DNA from: Ampullaceana balthica
Lineage: Eukaryota; Mollusca; Gastropoda; Lymnaeidae
Direction: 5' to 3'
Assembly (NCBI GenBank): GCA_944989445.1
Contig: CALYLW010001070.1
Location: 62,001-126,000 of the forward strand
DNA length: 64,000 nt
Shown here: positions 57,201-64,000 of the stretch, in pieces
Numbering within the stretch: position 1 is the first letter of the stretch
Layout: each line of letters opens with the position of its first letter
Program-made: the position numbers and the translations under genes
Notes under the pieces: model-generated
Told to the model about the DNA's origin: nothing
Seen by the model: only the letters and a program-made list of their open reading frames with translations
Databases searched by the model: none

Positions 57201-59310
57201 CGACATGCCCCGGCCAGCGTAGTTGGCACTGCATGAGGCTTATGTAGATGCTGGGTTGTCCTGCCCTGACTAATATTTCGGTGTCTGGAAATTTTTCCTG
57301 CCATTTTATGTTGAGAATTTTTCTTAGGCTTTTTGTGTGAAAGTGGCTTCGCAACCCTGCATGGCGTTGCTATGATAAATTAGGCTAAACAAGTAAGCAC
57401 AGCTAAGATCAATTAGCTTACTATACTGTAGACACGTCTGCATGCATCAGTAGATAACATATGATCCTTGCTTCCATTAGCGTATGATTCTTGCTTCCAC
57501 TAATGTATGATTCTTGCTTCCACTAATGTATGATTCTTGCTTCCACTAATGTATGATTCTTGCTTCCACTAATGTATGATTCTTGCTTCCACTAATGTAT
57601 GATTCTTGCTTCCACTAATGTATGATTCTTGCTTCCACTAATGTATGATTCTTGCTTCCACTAATGTATGATTCTTGCTTCCACTAATGTATGATTCTTG
57701 CTTCCACTAATGTATGATTCTTGCTTCCACTAATGTATGATTCTTGCTTCCACTAATGTATGATTCTTGCTTCCACTAATGTATGATTCTTGCTTCCACT
57801 AACGTATGATTCTTGCTTCCACCAACATATGATTCTTGCTTCCACTAATGTATGATTCTTGCTTCCACTAATGTATGATTCTTGCTTCCACTAATGTATG
57901 ATTCTTGCTTCCACTAATGTATGATTCTTGCTTCCACTAATGTATGATTCTTGCTTCCACTAATGTATGATTCTTGCTTCCACTAATGTATGATTCTTGC
58001 TTCCACTAATGTATGATTCTTGCTTCCACTAATGTATGATTCTTGCTTCCACTAATGTATGATTCTTGCTTCCACTAATGTATGATTCTTGCTTCCACTA
58101 ATGTATGATTCTTGCTTCCACTAATGTATGATTCTTGCTTCCACTAACGTATGATTCTTGCTTCCACTAACGTATGATTCTTGCTTCCACTGAACAGAAT
58201 CAACATTAGTCAGCGACGACACAGTTTCTGGTGCCTTCGGGCCACACGCAAGAGAGACCAAAATAAAAAACATGAGAGGGTGAGTGTATATCAATATCCT
58301 TGTGGCATTTTGAAATTTTTTTAAAAACATATATAAAAAAAACATCACTGAATGCTTGAATAATGGGTTATATACATATTTATACATTTATATCTTGAGG
58401 TTTCTAGATTAGTTTAATATGTTTGATATTCTGATAGAACTGTTTAAAGATTGAATATGTCCTTGTGTTTTCTTTTAGTGTGTGTTTTTTTCCGCACTAA
58501 ATTTCAAGGTTTTCCATGATCACCTCGTATTAGGAAAGTTCCAAAACTAACTTTTTCATGCAATTGTTTAATCGATATCGGCTAATGAATTTTGAAGATT
58601 TAAATCACAGAATACATTTCTTTGTGTAAAAAGAGATTTCAGCCAAAATTAGTAAACATCTCATTGGAATAGAACTCCACTGGGAACAAGATCCCAAAGG
58701 GAAATAATATTCCACGGGGGAGGCTACCAGGACTGTAATCACACCAAGAATTGATCCCAAAATGGATCTCAATGTGACTGGGATCAAATTGGGGAACAGA
58801 ATGTCAACAGAAATTCATTTGGGAATGGGATCCAACCATTAAAATATGACCCCACGAGTGAACAGATTCCCACCAGAAAGGGATTTAGTGTCAAAATGGG
58901 ATACCATCAGGGAAAGGGATCCCTTTGGGAAATGAGATTCCATTTGAACACATTTAGGGGAACAGGATCCTACCAAAGTGAAATTGAGTCTAGTTAGAGT
59001 AAAAATAACATTTAAGTTCAAATGAAAACACTTGTGACTAGTTTATTAAGAGTAGAGAAATTATATGTACACCTCATATTATAATTAATGTGCGGAAATT
59101 GTTCGTCACAGCATGTGTATCAAAGCCCTTGGAGAAGAAGAGTTCACCAAGGCGTACAACTATCTGAAGACAGCCCGCAACTCAAAGAAAGGAAAGGAGA
59201 AGTCGGAGAAGGAGATCATGGAAGGCTTGAAGAAATTTGTCAAGAACCCCGGAGACTGCTTCCTGGTGGACCAACTTCTCTTTCTGGAAGAACAAGCCAA
59301 GATCAGCTAG
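48094..59310 (+). CDS. NEK11: NEK11-like NIMA-related serine/threonine kinase, 14 coding exons
   Basis: This gene is a cell-cycle and DNA-damage-checkpoint type kinase (role known from vertebrate NEK11). Exons: 48094-48236, 48707-48872, 49215-49363, 49520-49681, 50162-50311, 50769-50847, 51339-51433, 53214-53381, 53778-53853, 54048-54153, 54375-54675, 56510-56713, 58198-58279 and 59112-59310. The kinase domain is about residues 22-280: glycine loop GSGNFG (29-34), ATP-binding Lys52, HRDLK with Asp149, DFG with Asp166, and GTPYYMSPE (185-193). A basic, coiled-coil-prone region follows (about 316-396), then an acidic exon with Asp runs, then the conserved NEK11 C-terminus ([27 protein letters not shown]). 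Full length is about 692 residues; human NEK11 long form is 645. Exon 11 has a stop from a one-base shift at a C5 run (54558-54562). As it stands the product would end at residue 494; coding-type sequence resumes after the run, so an assembly error or allelic break is likely. Donors of exons 3 and 12 are weak. Confidence 0.9.
48707..48872 (+). CDS. NEK11: NEK11 coding exon 2 (catalytic lysine)
   Basis: Completes codon 48, then residues 49-103. [11 protein letters not shown] contains the ATP-binding lysine, and [17 protein letters not shown] is typical of NEK11. Ends CIITEYCE. Acceptor gtcaag, donor gtaagt. Confidence 0.92.
49215..49363 (+). CDS. NEK11: NEK11 coding exon 3 (catalytic loop)
   Basis: Residues 104-152 plus two bases, ending in RVLHRDLKT. 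Acceptor catttag. The donor gtggtt is weak, but the phase and the HRDLKTRN junction to exon 4 fit the family. Confidence 0.9.
49520..49681 (+). CDS. NEK11: NEK11 coding exon 4 (activation loop)
   Basis: Completes Arg153, then residues 154-206 plus two bases. It carries KIGDFGISR and [17 protein letters not shown], the magnesium-binding and activation segments. Acceptor gttcacag, donor gtaaat. Confidence 0.93.
50162..50311 (+). CDS. NEK11: NEK11 coding exon 5
   Basis: Completes Trp207, then residues 208-256 plus two bases. [16 protein letters not shown] and [19 protein letters not shown] form the kinase C-lobe. Acceptor aaaccag, donor gtgagt. Confidence 0.92.
50533..50739. mobile_element. TAGGGCTG-type hAT MITE, copy 2
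   Basis: Starts taggcctgtcc and ends gacagcccta; perfect 8-bp duplications gtgtcaac (50525-50532, 50740-50747). Lies in NEK11 intron 5, ending 30 bp before exon 6. Interior carries repeated gggtacccg palindromes. Confidence 0.85.
50769..50847 (+). CDS. NEK11: NEK11 coding exon 6 (end of kinase domain)
   Basis: Completes Lys257, then residues 258-283 ([20 protein letters not shown]). The donor atggct|gtaagt is copied about ten times in the 24-bp repeat that follows, so donor choice is ambiguous from sequence alone. Confidence 0.9.
50839..51095 (+). repeat. 24-bp minisatellite carrying the NEK11 exon 6 donor
   Basis: About ten units of aatatggctgtaagttgttc. The first unit spans the real exon/intron junction; every later unit repeats gct|gtaagt. 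Confidence 0.92.
51339..51433 (+). CDS. NEK11: NEK11 coding exon 7
   Basis: Residues 284-314 plus two bases ([20 protein letters not shown] and on), a charged helical stretch after the kinase domain. Acceptor ccgagcag, donor gtgagt. Identified from the open frame and phase; sequence is less conserved here. Confidence 0.75.
51828..51925 (+). repeat. Short repeat flanking the RNase H LINE, left part
   Basis: Units of actgctagactgctaga. The same repeat resumes at 53107-53132 on the other side of the LINE, so the LINE inserted into it. Confidence 0.8.
51930..53106 (-). mobile_element. Non-LTR retrotransposon fragment with RNase H domain (I-like)
   Basis: Lies antisense in NEK11 intron 7. The minus strand gives [20 protein letters not shown], then, after a one-base shift, [24 protein letters not shown] and [20 protein letters not shown]. 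These are the acidic residues and DSRSAL and HxxxxGNE..D motifs of RNase H. A further stretch, [18 protein letters not shown], matches the I-like 3' end. It resembles the nimbus/I group of snail elements by domain order; the clade is an inference. The left edge is approximate. Confidence 0.85.
53214..53381 (+). CDS. NEK11: NEK11 coding exon 8
   Basis: Completes Leu315, then residues 316-370 plus two bases. [20 protein letters not shown] corresponds to the TPRERMR-type basic helix of NEK11. Acceptor cacctcag, donor gtaaga, followed at once by a 33-bp tandem repeat. Confidence 0.85.
53391..53595 (+). repeat. 33-bp minisatellite after the NEK11 exon 8 donor
   Basis: Six units of atttacacagacctttagat, starting nine bases past the donor GT. 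Confidence 0.9.
53778..53853 (+). CDS. NEK11: NEK11 coding exon 9
   Basis: Completes Lys371, then residues 372-396 ([20 protein letters not shown]), continuing the basic helix. Acceptor tttcccag, donor gtgagt. Confidence 0.85.
54048..54153 (+). CDS. NEK11: NEK11 coding exon 10
   Basis: Residues 397-431 plus one base ([20 protein letters not shown] and on). Acceptor gggacag, donor gtaaac. Less conserved, supported by phase on both sides. Confidence 0.78.
54375..54675 (+). CDS. NEK11: NEK11 coding exon 11, frame broken at a C run
   Basis: Begins [14 protein letters not shown]. The frame meets TAA at 54563, directly after five Cs (54558-54562). In the frame shifted by one base, coding-type sequence continues ([14 protein letters not shown]) to a donor gttagt that joins exon 12 in the correct phase. 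With the shift taken into account the exon encodes residues 432-531. Either an indel in the C run, or a real truncating allele or isoform. Confidence 0.72.
54697..54757 (-). mobile_element. SINE family A, 3' end only, reverse
   Basis: ttatcttcttatctgctaca, then atgctccctctatacggaag: the inverted tail of the same SINE, in NEK11 intron 11. Confidence 0.6.
55385..55662 (-). mobile_element. tRNA-derived SINE, family A, reverse copy
   Basis: Inverted copy of the family at 27811; B box complement ggattcgaacc at 55604-55614. It lies in NEK11 intron 11. Shared body: gcgttcacaggccacg and gccgcctaact. Confidence 0.82.
55811..56430 (+). repeat. 18-bp minisatellite in NEK11 intron 11
   Basis: About 35 units of tatacctctaattcttta with many point changes, ending 80 bp before exon 12. 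Confidence 0.9.
56510..56713 (+). CDS. NEK11: NEK11 coding exon 12 (acidic)
   Basis: Residues 532-599 plus one base. [18 protein letters not shown] resembles the EEYYADAFDSY region of NEK11; runs of Asp follow, then [14 protein letters not shown]. Acceptor atctgcag; the donor gtcaga is weak. Confidence 0.88.
56820..57370 (-). mobile_element. RTE-like LINE 3' fragment
   Basis: Antisense in NEK11 intron 12. The minus strand reads [40 protein letters not shown] and [19 protein letters not shown], the conserved end of craniofacial-development-protein-2-like LINE proteins. A C..C...H...H stretch follows in another frame. Nearly identical copies of ttaggctaaacaagtaa at 56771 and 57380 flank it, probably a target duplication of about 28 bp. 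Confidence 0.82.
57455..58197 (+). repeat. 23-bp minisatellite ending at the NEK11 exon 13 acceptor
   Basis: About 32 nearly identical units of ttcttgcttccactaatgta; the final unit becomes ttgcttccactgaacag, the real acceptor. Confidence 0.93.
58198..58279 (+). CDS. NEK11: NEK11 coding exon 13
   Basis: Completes codon 600, then residues 601-626 plus two bases ([20 protein letters not shown], then KIKNMR). The acceptor ccactgaacag is the degenerate last unit of a 23-bp minisatellite. Donor gtgagt. Confidence 0.85.
58650..58990 (+). repeat. Degenerate repeat in NEK11 intron 13
   Basis: Loose repeats around gggatcc and gggaa, e.g. gggaacaagatcccaaaggg, on a period of about 20-25 bp. Confidence 0.5.
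59112..59310 (+). CDS. NEK11: NEK11 coding exon 14 (conserved C-terminus)
   Basis: Completes codon 627, then residues 628-692 and TAG at 59308. [20 protein letters not shown] and [13 protein letters not shown] are diagnostic of the NEK11 C-terminal region. Acceptor cgtcacag. Confidence 0.92.
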
Positions 59311-59511
59311 TGTTGATGTCACATACTATACGCATTGTGGATCTATCTGTGGTCGTCTGGATGCTGTGTGTAAATTGTTCTGTCCTCTCAAATATCTAGG
59401 TCAGTGGCAGGACAACTGTGTTCACTGTGATGACAGCAACAATGATTTCTGTTCTACGAAACTCGTATGACGTTAGGGCGAATGGTAAATAGCAGGACAA
59501 AGTGTCAGAGT

Positions 59512-59641
59512 TTGTGTTGTTGTTGGTTGTATGTGGCCATGTTGTTGGTTGTATGTGGCCATACGTGTTGTTGGTTGTATGTGGCATCGTGTGTTGGTTG
59601 TATGTGGTCATACGTGTTGTTGGTTGTAAGTGGCCATACGT
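59512..59641 (+). repeat. Minisatellite in the NEK11 3' region
   Basis: Five to six units of gttgttggttgtatgtggcc, about 200 bp after the stop, probably in the 3' UTR. Confidence 0.85.
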
Positions 59642-59649
59642 GTCCACTT

Positions 59650-60861
59650 CTTATGTGAGCGTTATCAATATTTTCTTTTCATGGAATGCAAAATAATTTT
59701 TTTTAAAGTGGTGCAACACTGGCTTAGGATTCTATTGACAATCTTTCAATCATTATTACTGCAGTTCCACGCAGTAATGTAGTGGTGTAAAAAAGTAAAT
59801 CTAATTGTATTCAGGCTTATTCTAGACATTCTCAACATTAGCTGCAATATTGCATGGACAGTTTTCAACTTTTTATTCTAATGTTAATACAAAACTGCCA
59901 AAGAAAAGTCAGTTTAAAGTCCTAGTCAATTATTGACAGTTTTTTTGAGTTATCTAGAACAGTGCCACTTAAGTATTGGTGCAAAAAAATACAACATTTA
60001 ACTTTCTCTGCTGAAAGAGAAAAACAGAAAATAAACAGTCCAAAAAAAAAGAAACAGTTGCAGGTACCTTATGATACCCCCCCCCCATCTCTGACACACA
60101 ATGATTAACTAGAGCTGCTGTCACAAAATGATATGTAAGGAACACTTATCTTAATGATATAATCTTTTTTCTCTTATCAAAGATCTCTATTCAACGAAAA
60201 AAAAATTTATCAGGAGAGACTTGTCATTTCAGAATTCAGGCAGCTTTACATTTAATCAACTATTCAACCCAATTTTTTAATTCAGAACAATGAAGAATTA
60301 GACTGTTAAATGTTTTCAAGCAGATTTTATAATAATTTTTTGCTGGTTCAACTTTCTCATTTATTGAAATACTTATAATTTGAGGAAATAACTTAGTCAT
60401 GAAGAATTTTAATGAAAGTGAATGTCTTCAATGTTGCCAAAATTTATGATTACTTTTAAGTCATTTCAGTTTTCATTAACAATAACAAAGTTTTCAGATG
60501 TGAATGTATAGTCTAAATAGAAATTATGTTTGGGTTGTAAGTTGATGTGTTTTAAGTTCACATTCCATCTATTATAGGCTTCATAGCTTAAGTAGTAATT
60601 TGATTATTTTTATGCTTTTGTGTTAAATATTTTTCTGCTGTGAGGTTGTACCTTTTACTACAGTGATCTTTGTAAAATTTCTGCCGTCCACACATGTGAT
60701 GTTTATCCATATTTTTATAACCCTGTATTACTTTGTAAATCTATATTTTTATAATATTTTACAACTTTGTTTCATTGTTTTAAAAAAAGATTCATATTTG
60801 TGTACTGGGTTTATGTATATATTTTGATTACAAAAATGTTATACTTTTTATTATTTCAGTC
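59650..60861. other. NEK11 downstream region
   Basis: AT-rich, with probable 3' UTR and polyadenylation signal; otherwise nothing. Confidence 0.5.
60030..60035 (+). promoter_or_regulatory. Possible polyadenylation signal, NEK11
   Basis: AATAAA about 720 bp after the NEK11 stop, the first clear signal downstream. Motif only. Confidence 0.3.
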
Positions 60862-60869
60862 CCGTAGGT

Positions 60870-63109
60870 CAGTGGTCGCCAACCTTTTTAACGCCGCGGA
60901 CCACTAAAAGTTCGATAATTTTATCGCGGCCCACTAACCTGTATGGGTGGGGGGGGTAGGGTTTGCGGCTGCGTTGATTGTTTATACAGGTATTTAAATT
61001 GTTTTGATTTTATAGTTTTATTTTAATTGTACTTGAACATGCCTTCAAAGTAAAATACAGTTACACAAAAAGTTAATTAAACATTATTTATTATTTTAAT
61101 TTACTAGAATGTGAAATCAATGAGAACCCTGAGTTTGTTTCTCCGCAACGAGACAGTTCAATCTGGGGGTAATGGGAGTGTGCTGCTTATGTCCATTTTA
61201 TTCCGTTGTTTTGTATTCGTTGCTGTCAATACAGAAAATCCAGCTCCACGCAGATAGGATGTCGGGAATAGCAATAGAGATTTAATTGCTTTGGTGGCAA
61301 TCTCAGGATATTACTCTATGACTTTAATCCAGAAGACTGGAAGAGTTTTCTCGAACGTAGTTGTAAGGCCACCGTCATTTGCAATCTCGAGCTGTTACAC
61401 TTCATCATGCACAGTCGTGCTAGATTCACCTGGTTTGTTGACAAATGGGTCACGGATCCATTCCCTACCAGTTCTTGGGTCTCTTGTGGTTGGGAAGATC
61501 AAACTCTTTTAAAAGCAAACACGGGTGATCGTGCACGAACTGTGAAAAAGAGAGCTCATGCTTAGTCTCACCTAGAATCCCCGCTAATGTTTGAAACATA
61601 TACAAAATTCCTTTGTTCACTCGCCGTTCCCACAACTTTAAATGCAGCTACTTTTTCAGCCATCTTTAAAACAGTTGTCATTTTCCCCTGAAGAGACAGA
61701 TTGATTTCATTGAGCTAGCTGAATATGTCACACAGGTAAGCAAGTTTTGCGACCCATGCCTTGTCACTGAAATATGCTGCCAGCGGTGACTTCTTTTCTG
61801 GGAGAAATCTTTGCAATGGTTCTCGTAATTGAAATACTCTGTTTAGCGATTTTCCTTTGGAAAACCATCTTATTTCTGTGTACGAAAGGAGGCATCTGTG
61901 CTCTGCGCCCATCTCCTCACAAAGCTGCTCAAACAGGTGCGAGTTAAGGGCGTGTGCCTTGATGTGGTTAATAAATTTAACGACATCAATCAATACACTG
62001 TTAATTTCTGGTGACATTTTTGAGCTTGCCAACATTTTCCTGTGAATGATACAATGCATAGATTCACACTCAGGTGCAACCTCCTTAATCCGAGCTGATA
62101 AACCAGACAGTCGTCCGGTCATGGCAGCAGCTCCATCTGTGCAGATGCCGACACCACAAGACCATTTTAGGTGTCCTGACATAGAACCATCCAATGACTT
62201 GAACAGTTCAGCTCCCGTGGTGTTGGTTGACAAAGATAGAGCACATAACAAATCCTCATGTACAACCTCATGAAAAATATATCTCACATAAACAAGTAAT
62301 ATTGACTTGTTGTCGATGTCTGTAGATTCGTCAACCTGGAGTGCGTACCACGGTGATGAATAAATGCTCTCCAACAATTGTATCTCATTATCTTCGGCTA
62401 TTTTCTCAATGCACCTAGTTACAGTGGTAGCCGACAATGGCACATGTGCTCTCTTTTTAACAGCAGCCTCTCCTAGAAGTTCACGGCAAATGTCTTTAGC
62501 AGAGGGCAAGATTAATTCTTCACCGATAGTGAATGGCTTTTTAGTCTTAGCGATGCGGTTAGCCACCACATATGAACCTCTCATTGCGTTCTCATTTACT
62601 GATGTGGTGACCCTGAGAAGTTTCTTTCAGTCCTTCACGTTCCAGTTTTTTTCCTTTCAAAATACTCCATGGGCTTATCTTTTAATCCAGGGTGCTTAGC
62701 GTTCAAATGGCGAAGCAGTTTTGAAGGTTTCATCGCCACATTAGAAAGCCGGTCACCGCAAACTATGCAGAGCGGTGTTGGTATGTTGGTGTCAACTACC
62801 TCAAAATCGCGCACAACAAAAGAGCGCCTAAATAAAAGCGCCGTGCTAAGAACGCCGACACAGAGCGCAAAGAATGATTGTAGGCGGTTTTCCGCTCTGC
62901 GCTATGTGTCATTGACGTCCTTTGGACGTGGTGCCGCCAAAACGGGTAACAAGCTTTTCCATCTTGTGTATGGAAAGACGCACAATCCCTAGAGAAATAC
63001 ACCACAGTAAAAAAAAATGTAAATAATGTAATGTTCTTTTACTTGCGGACCCCCAGGCACATCTCCGCGGACCACTAGTGGTCCGCGGACCCCAGGTTGG
63101 GGACCACTG
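60870..63109 (-). mobile_element. hAT transposon (ZBED type), full length with decayed transposase
   Basis: The element starts CAGTGGTCGCCAACCT and ends with the inverted complement, one mismatch in 16 bp. It is flanked by perfect 8-bp target duplications ccgtaggt (60862-60869 and 63110-63117), the hAT hallmark. The minus strand encodes a ZBED5/SCAND3-like transposase, described separately. Terminal repeats and target duplication are seen directly; the ZBED-type label is family knowledge. Confidence 0.93.
61105..62790 (-). pseudogene. hAT transposase, ZBED5-like, inactivated
   Basis: On the minus strand, a BED zinc finger (CIVCGD, then HLNAKHP) lies near 62690-62770, broken from the body by a one-base shift in an A run and a stop. 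The main open stretch, 61715-62584, has 289 codons with DESTD, CTDGAAAMTG, the CESMHCIIHR Cys-His motif and IRWFSKGKSLNRVFQLR. It ends at an in-frame TAG, after which recognisable transposase sequence continues through several shifts and stops to about 61105. It is therefore not functional as it stands. Several host ZBED and SCAND3 genes derive from this family, but the terminal repeats show that this copy is a transposon. Confidence 0.9.
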
Positions 63110-63117
63110 CCGTAGGT

Positions 63118-64000
63118 GACTTTGCCCTGTCTCATAAAGAATTTTATCAATCATTAATTACTCAAACACACAAATTTAATCAATTGAAAAACTTTCATTT
63201 CTTTTGACTAAAGCGAATAAAATAGCTCTCACAGAGAATTAATGCCATAATTAAGTCTTTATTTTATTTTTTGCACTTCATTTGAAGCTAATTCAGTGTA
63301 ATTAGATTTAACACATTTTTGTCCACTGTCAATAAGAAAACATAATTTTACATTCAATTAGTGACAATGATGTTTATCATTTAATACCCATGTTATACTG
63401 CAAAACAGATTGACTCATTTAATTGACAGTATTATGCATTTGATGAAATGTTTGTTCACTTGTCTCACTTACTGCTCTTACCATCTTACTGCTCACTGCT
63501 CTTACCATCTTACTGCTCACTACTCTTACCAATGCAGAATTGTATTGATTTTGAGATTTTTTGCATTGTGCTTATATTTGACAATAAATTTGTATTAAAT
63601 TTCTTGTATGGAAAGTGGTGGATGGAATGTTAAACCCATTAACTGCCGATCATTGTGAGTCTCTGATCAGACTAATTAATTTATCATTAATTTATTTTGA
63701 CACAGCATGAGCATTTTTTGACTTATCAGGCTGTAACTAGTTTCATAACGTCATAGTATTACTGTTTTCTATTAGTGGATCACAGAAATATTGTCGCTTG
63801 TTCATGTTTCCCCCAAAATTGTTGTTTAAATGAAAATTTGTTATTATACAAGGTTTGATAATCACGTGACTGCGGGACCAACGAAGTGTTTATAGCACAC
63901 TACCTAATAGTGTCAATGTGGAAAACGTGTTTCATTTTTAATAAAAGTGACACCCAGTAGTGTGTTGTGTGCTCAATATATTGCACCCCTCTATTGATTG
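63118..64000. other. Non-coding, right edge
   Basis: AT-rich. Short repeat of ttaccatcttactgctcac at 63470-63530. No exon seen. Confidence 0.5.

Noticed and set aside
57455..58197. CRISPR-like regular array
   Set aside because: No spacers: units are directly tandem, in an animal intron.
61715..62584. Domesticated ZBED host gene
   Set aside because: Flanked by hAT ends and target duplications, with frameshifts and stops on both sides of the open stretch.

Overview
This is a stretch of animal nuclear DNA: AT-rich, full of introns, transposon debris and minisatellites. I see no bacterial operons, rRNA genes, functional tRNA genes or CRISPR arrays. A classical water aquaporin, a NEK11-type kinase, tRNA-derived SINEs and I-like retrotransposon fragments fit a lophotrochozoan, probably a gastropod mollusc; that placement is an inference.

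Two host genes lie on the + strand. The first is an aquaporin with six coding exons (9192-42285, 299 residues). It has a TATA box about 260 bp upstream, two upstream ORFs, both NPA motifs and a water-type pore filter; its last intron is 24.4 kb. The second is a NEK11-like kinase with 14 coding exons (48094-59310, about 692 residues). It has an intact kinase core and the conserved NEK11 C-terminus, but a one-base frame break in a C run in exon 11.

Between and inside the genes are mobile elements. Several have visible target-site duplications (TSDs). They include a 2.2 kb hAT element with a decayed ZBED-type transposase (60870-63109), a second hAT copy split by a nested CR1/L2-like LINE (43941-45453), several hAT MITEs, and three copies of a MITE with GGGGCCGTCC ends and 3-bp TSDs. 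There are also Helitron-like 3' ends, a foldback element, a tandem MITE array, RNase H LINE fragments, an RTE-like LINE tail and two SINE families.

The most unusual pattern is that minisatellites sit on splice sites. In the aquaporin, tandem arrays cover the donor of exon 1 and the acceptors of exons 3, 4 and 5, and lie just upstream of exons 2 and 6. In the kinase they cover the donor of exon 6, touch the acceptor of exon 13 and follow the donor of exon 8. In several arrays every unit carries a copy of the splice site, so there are many cryptic splice sites beside one real one. In addition, aquaporin exon 3 with its acceptor array is copied in inverted orientation into intron 1, so inverted repeats flank exon 2.
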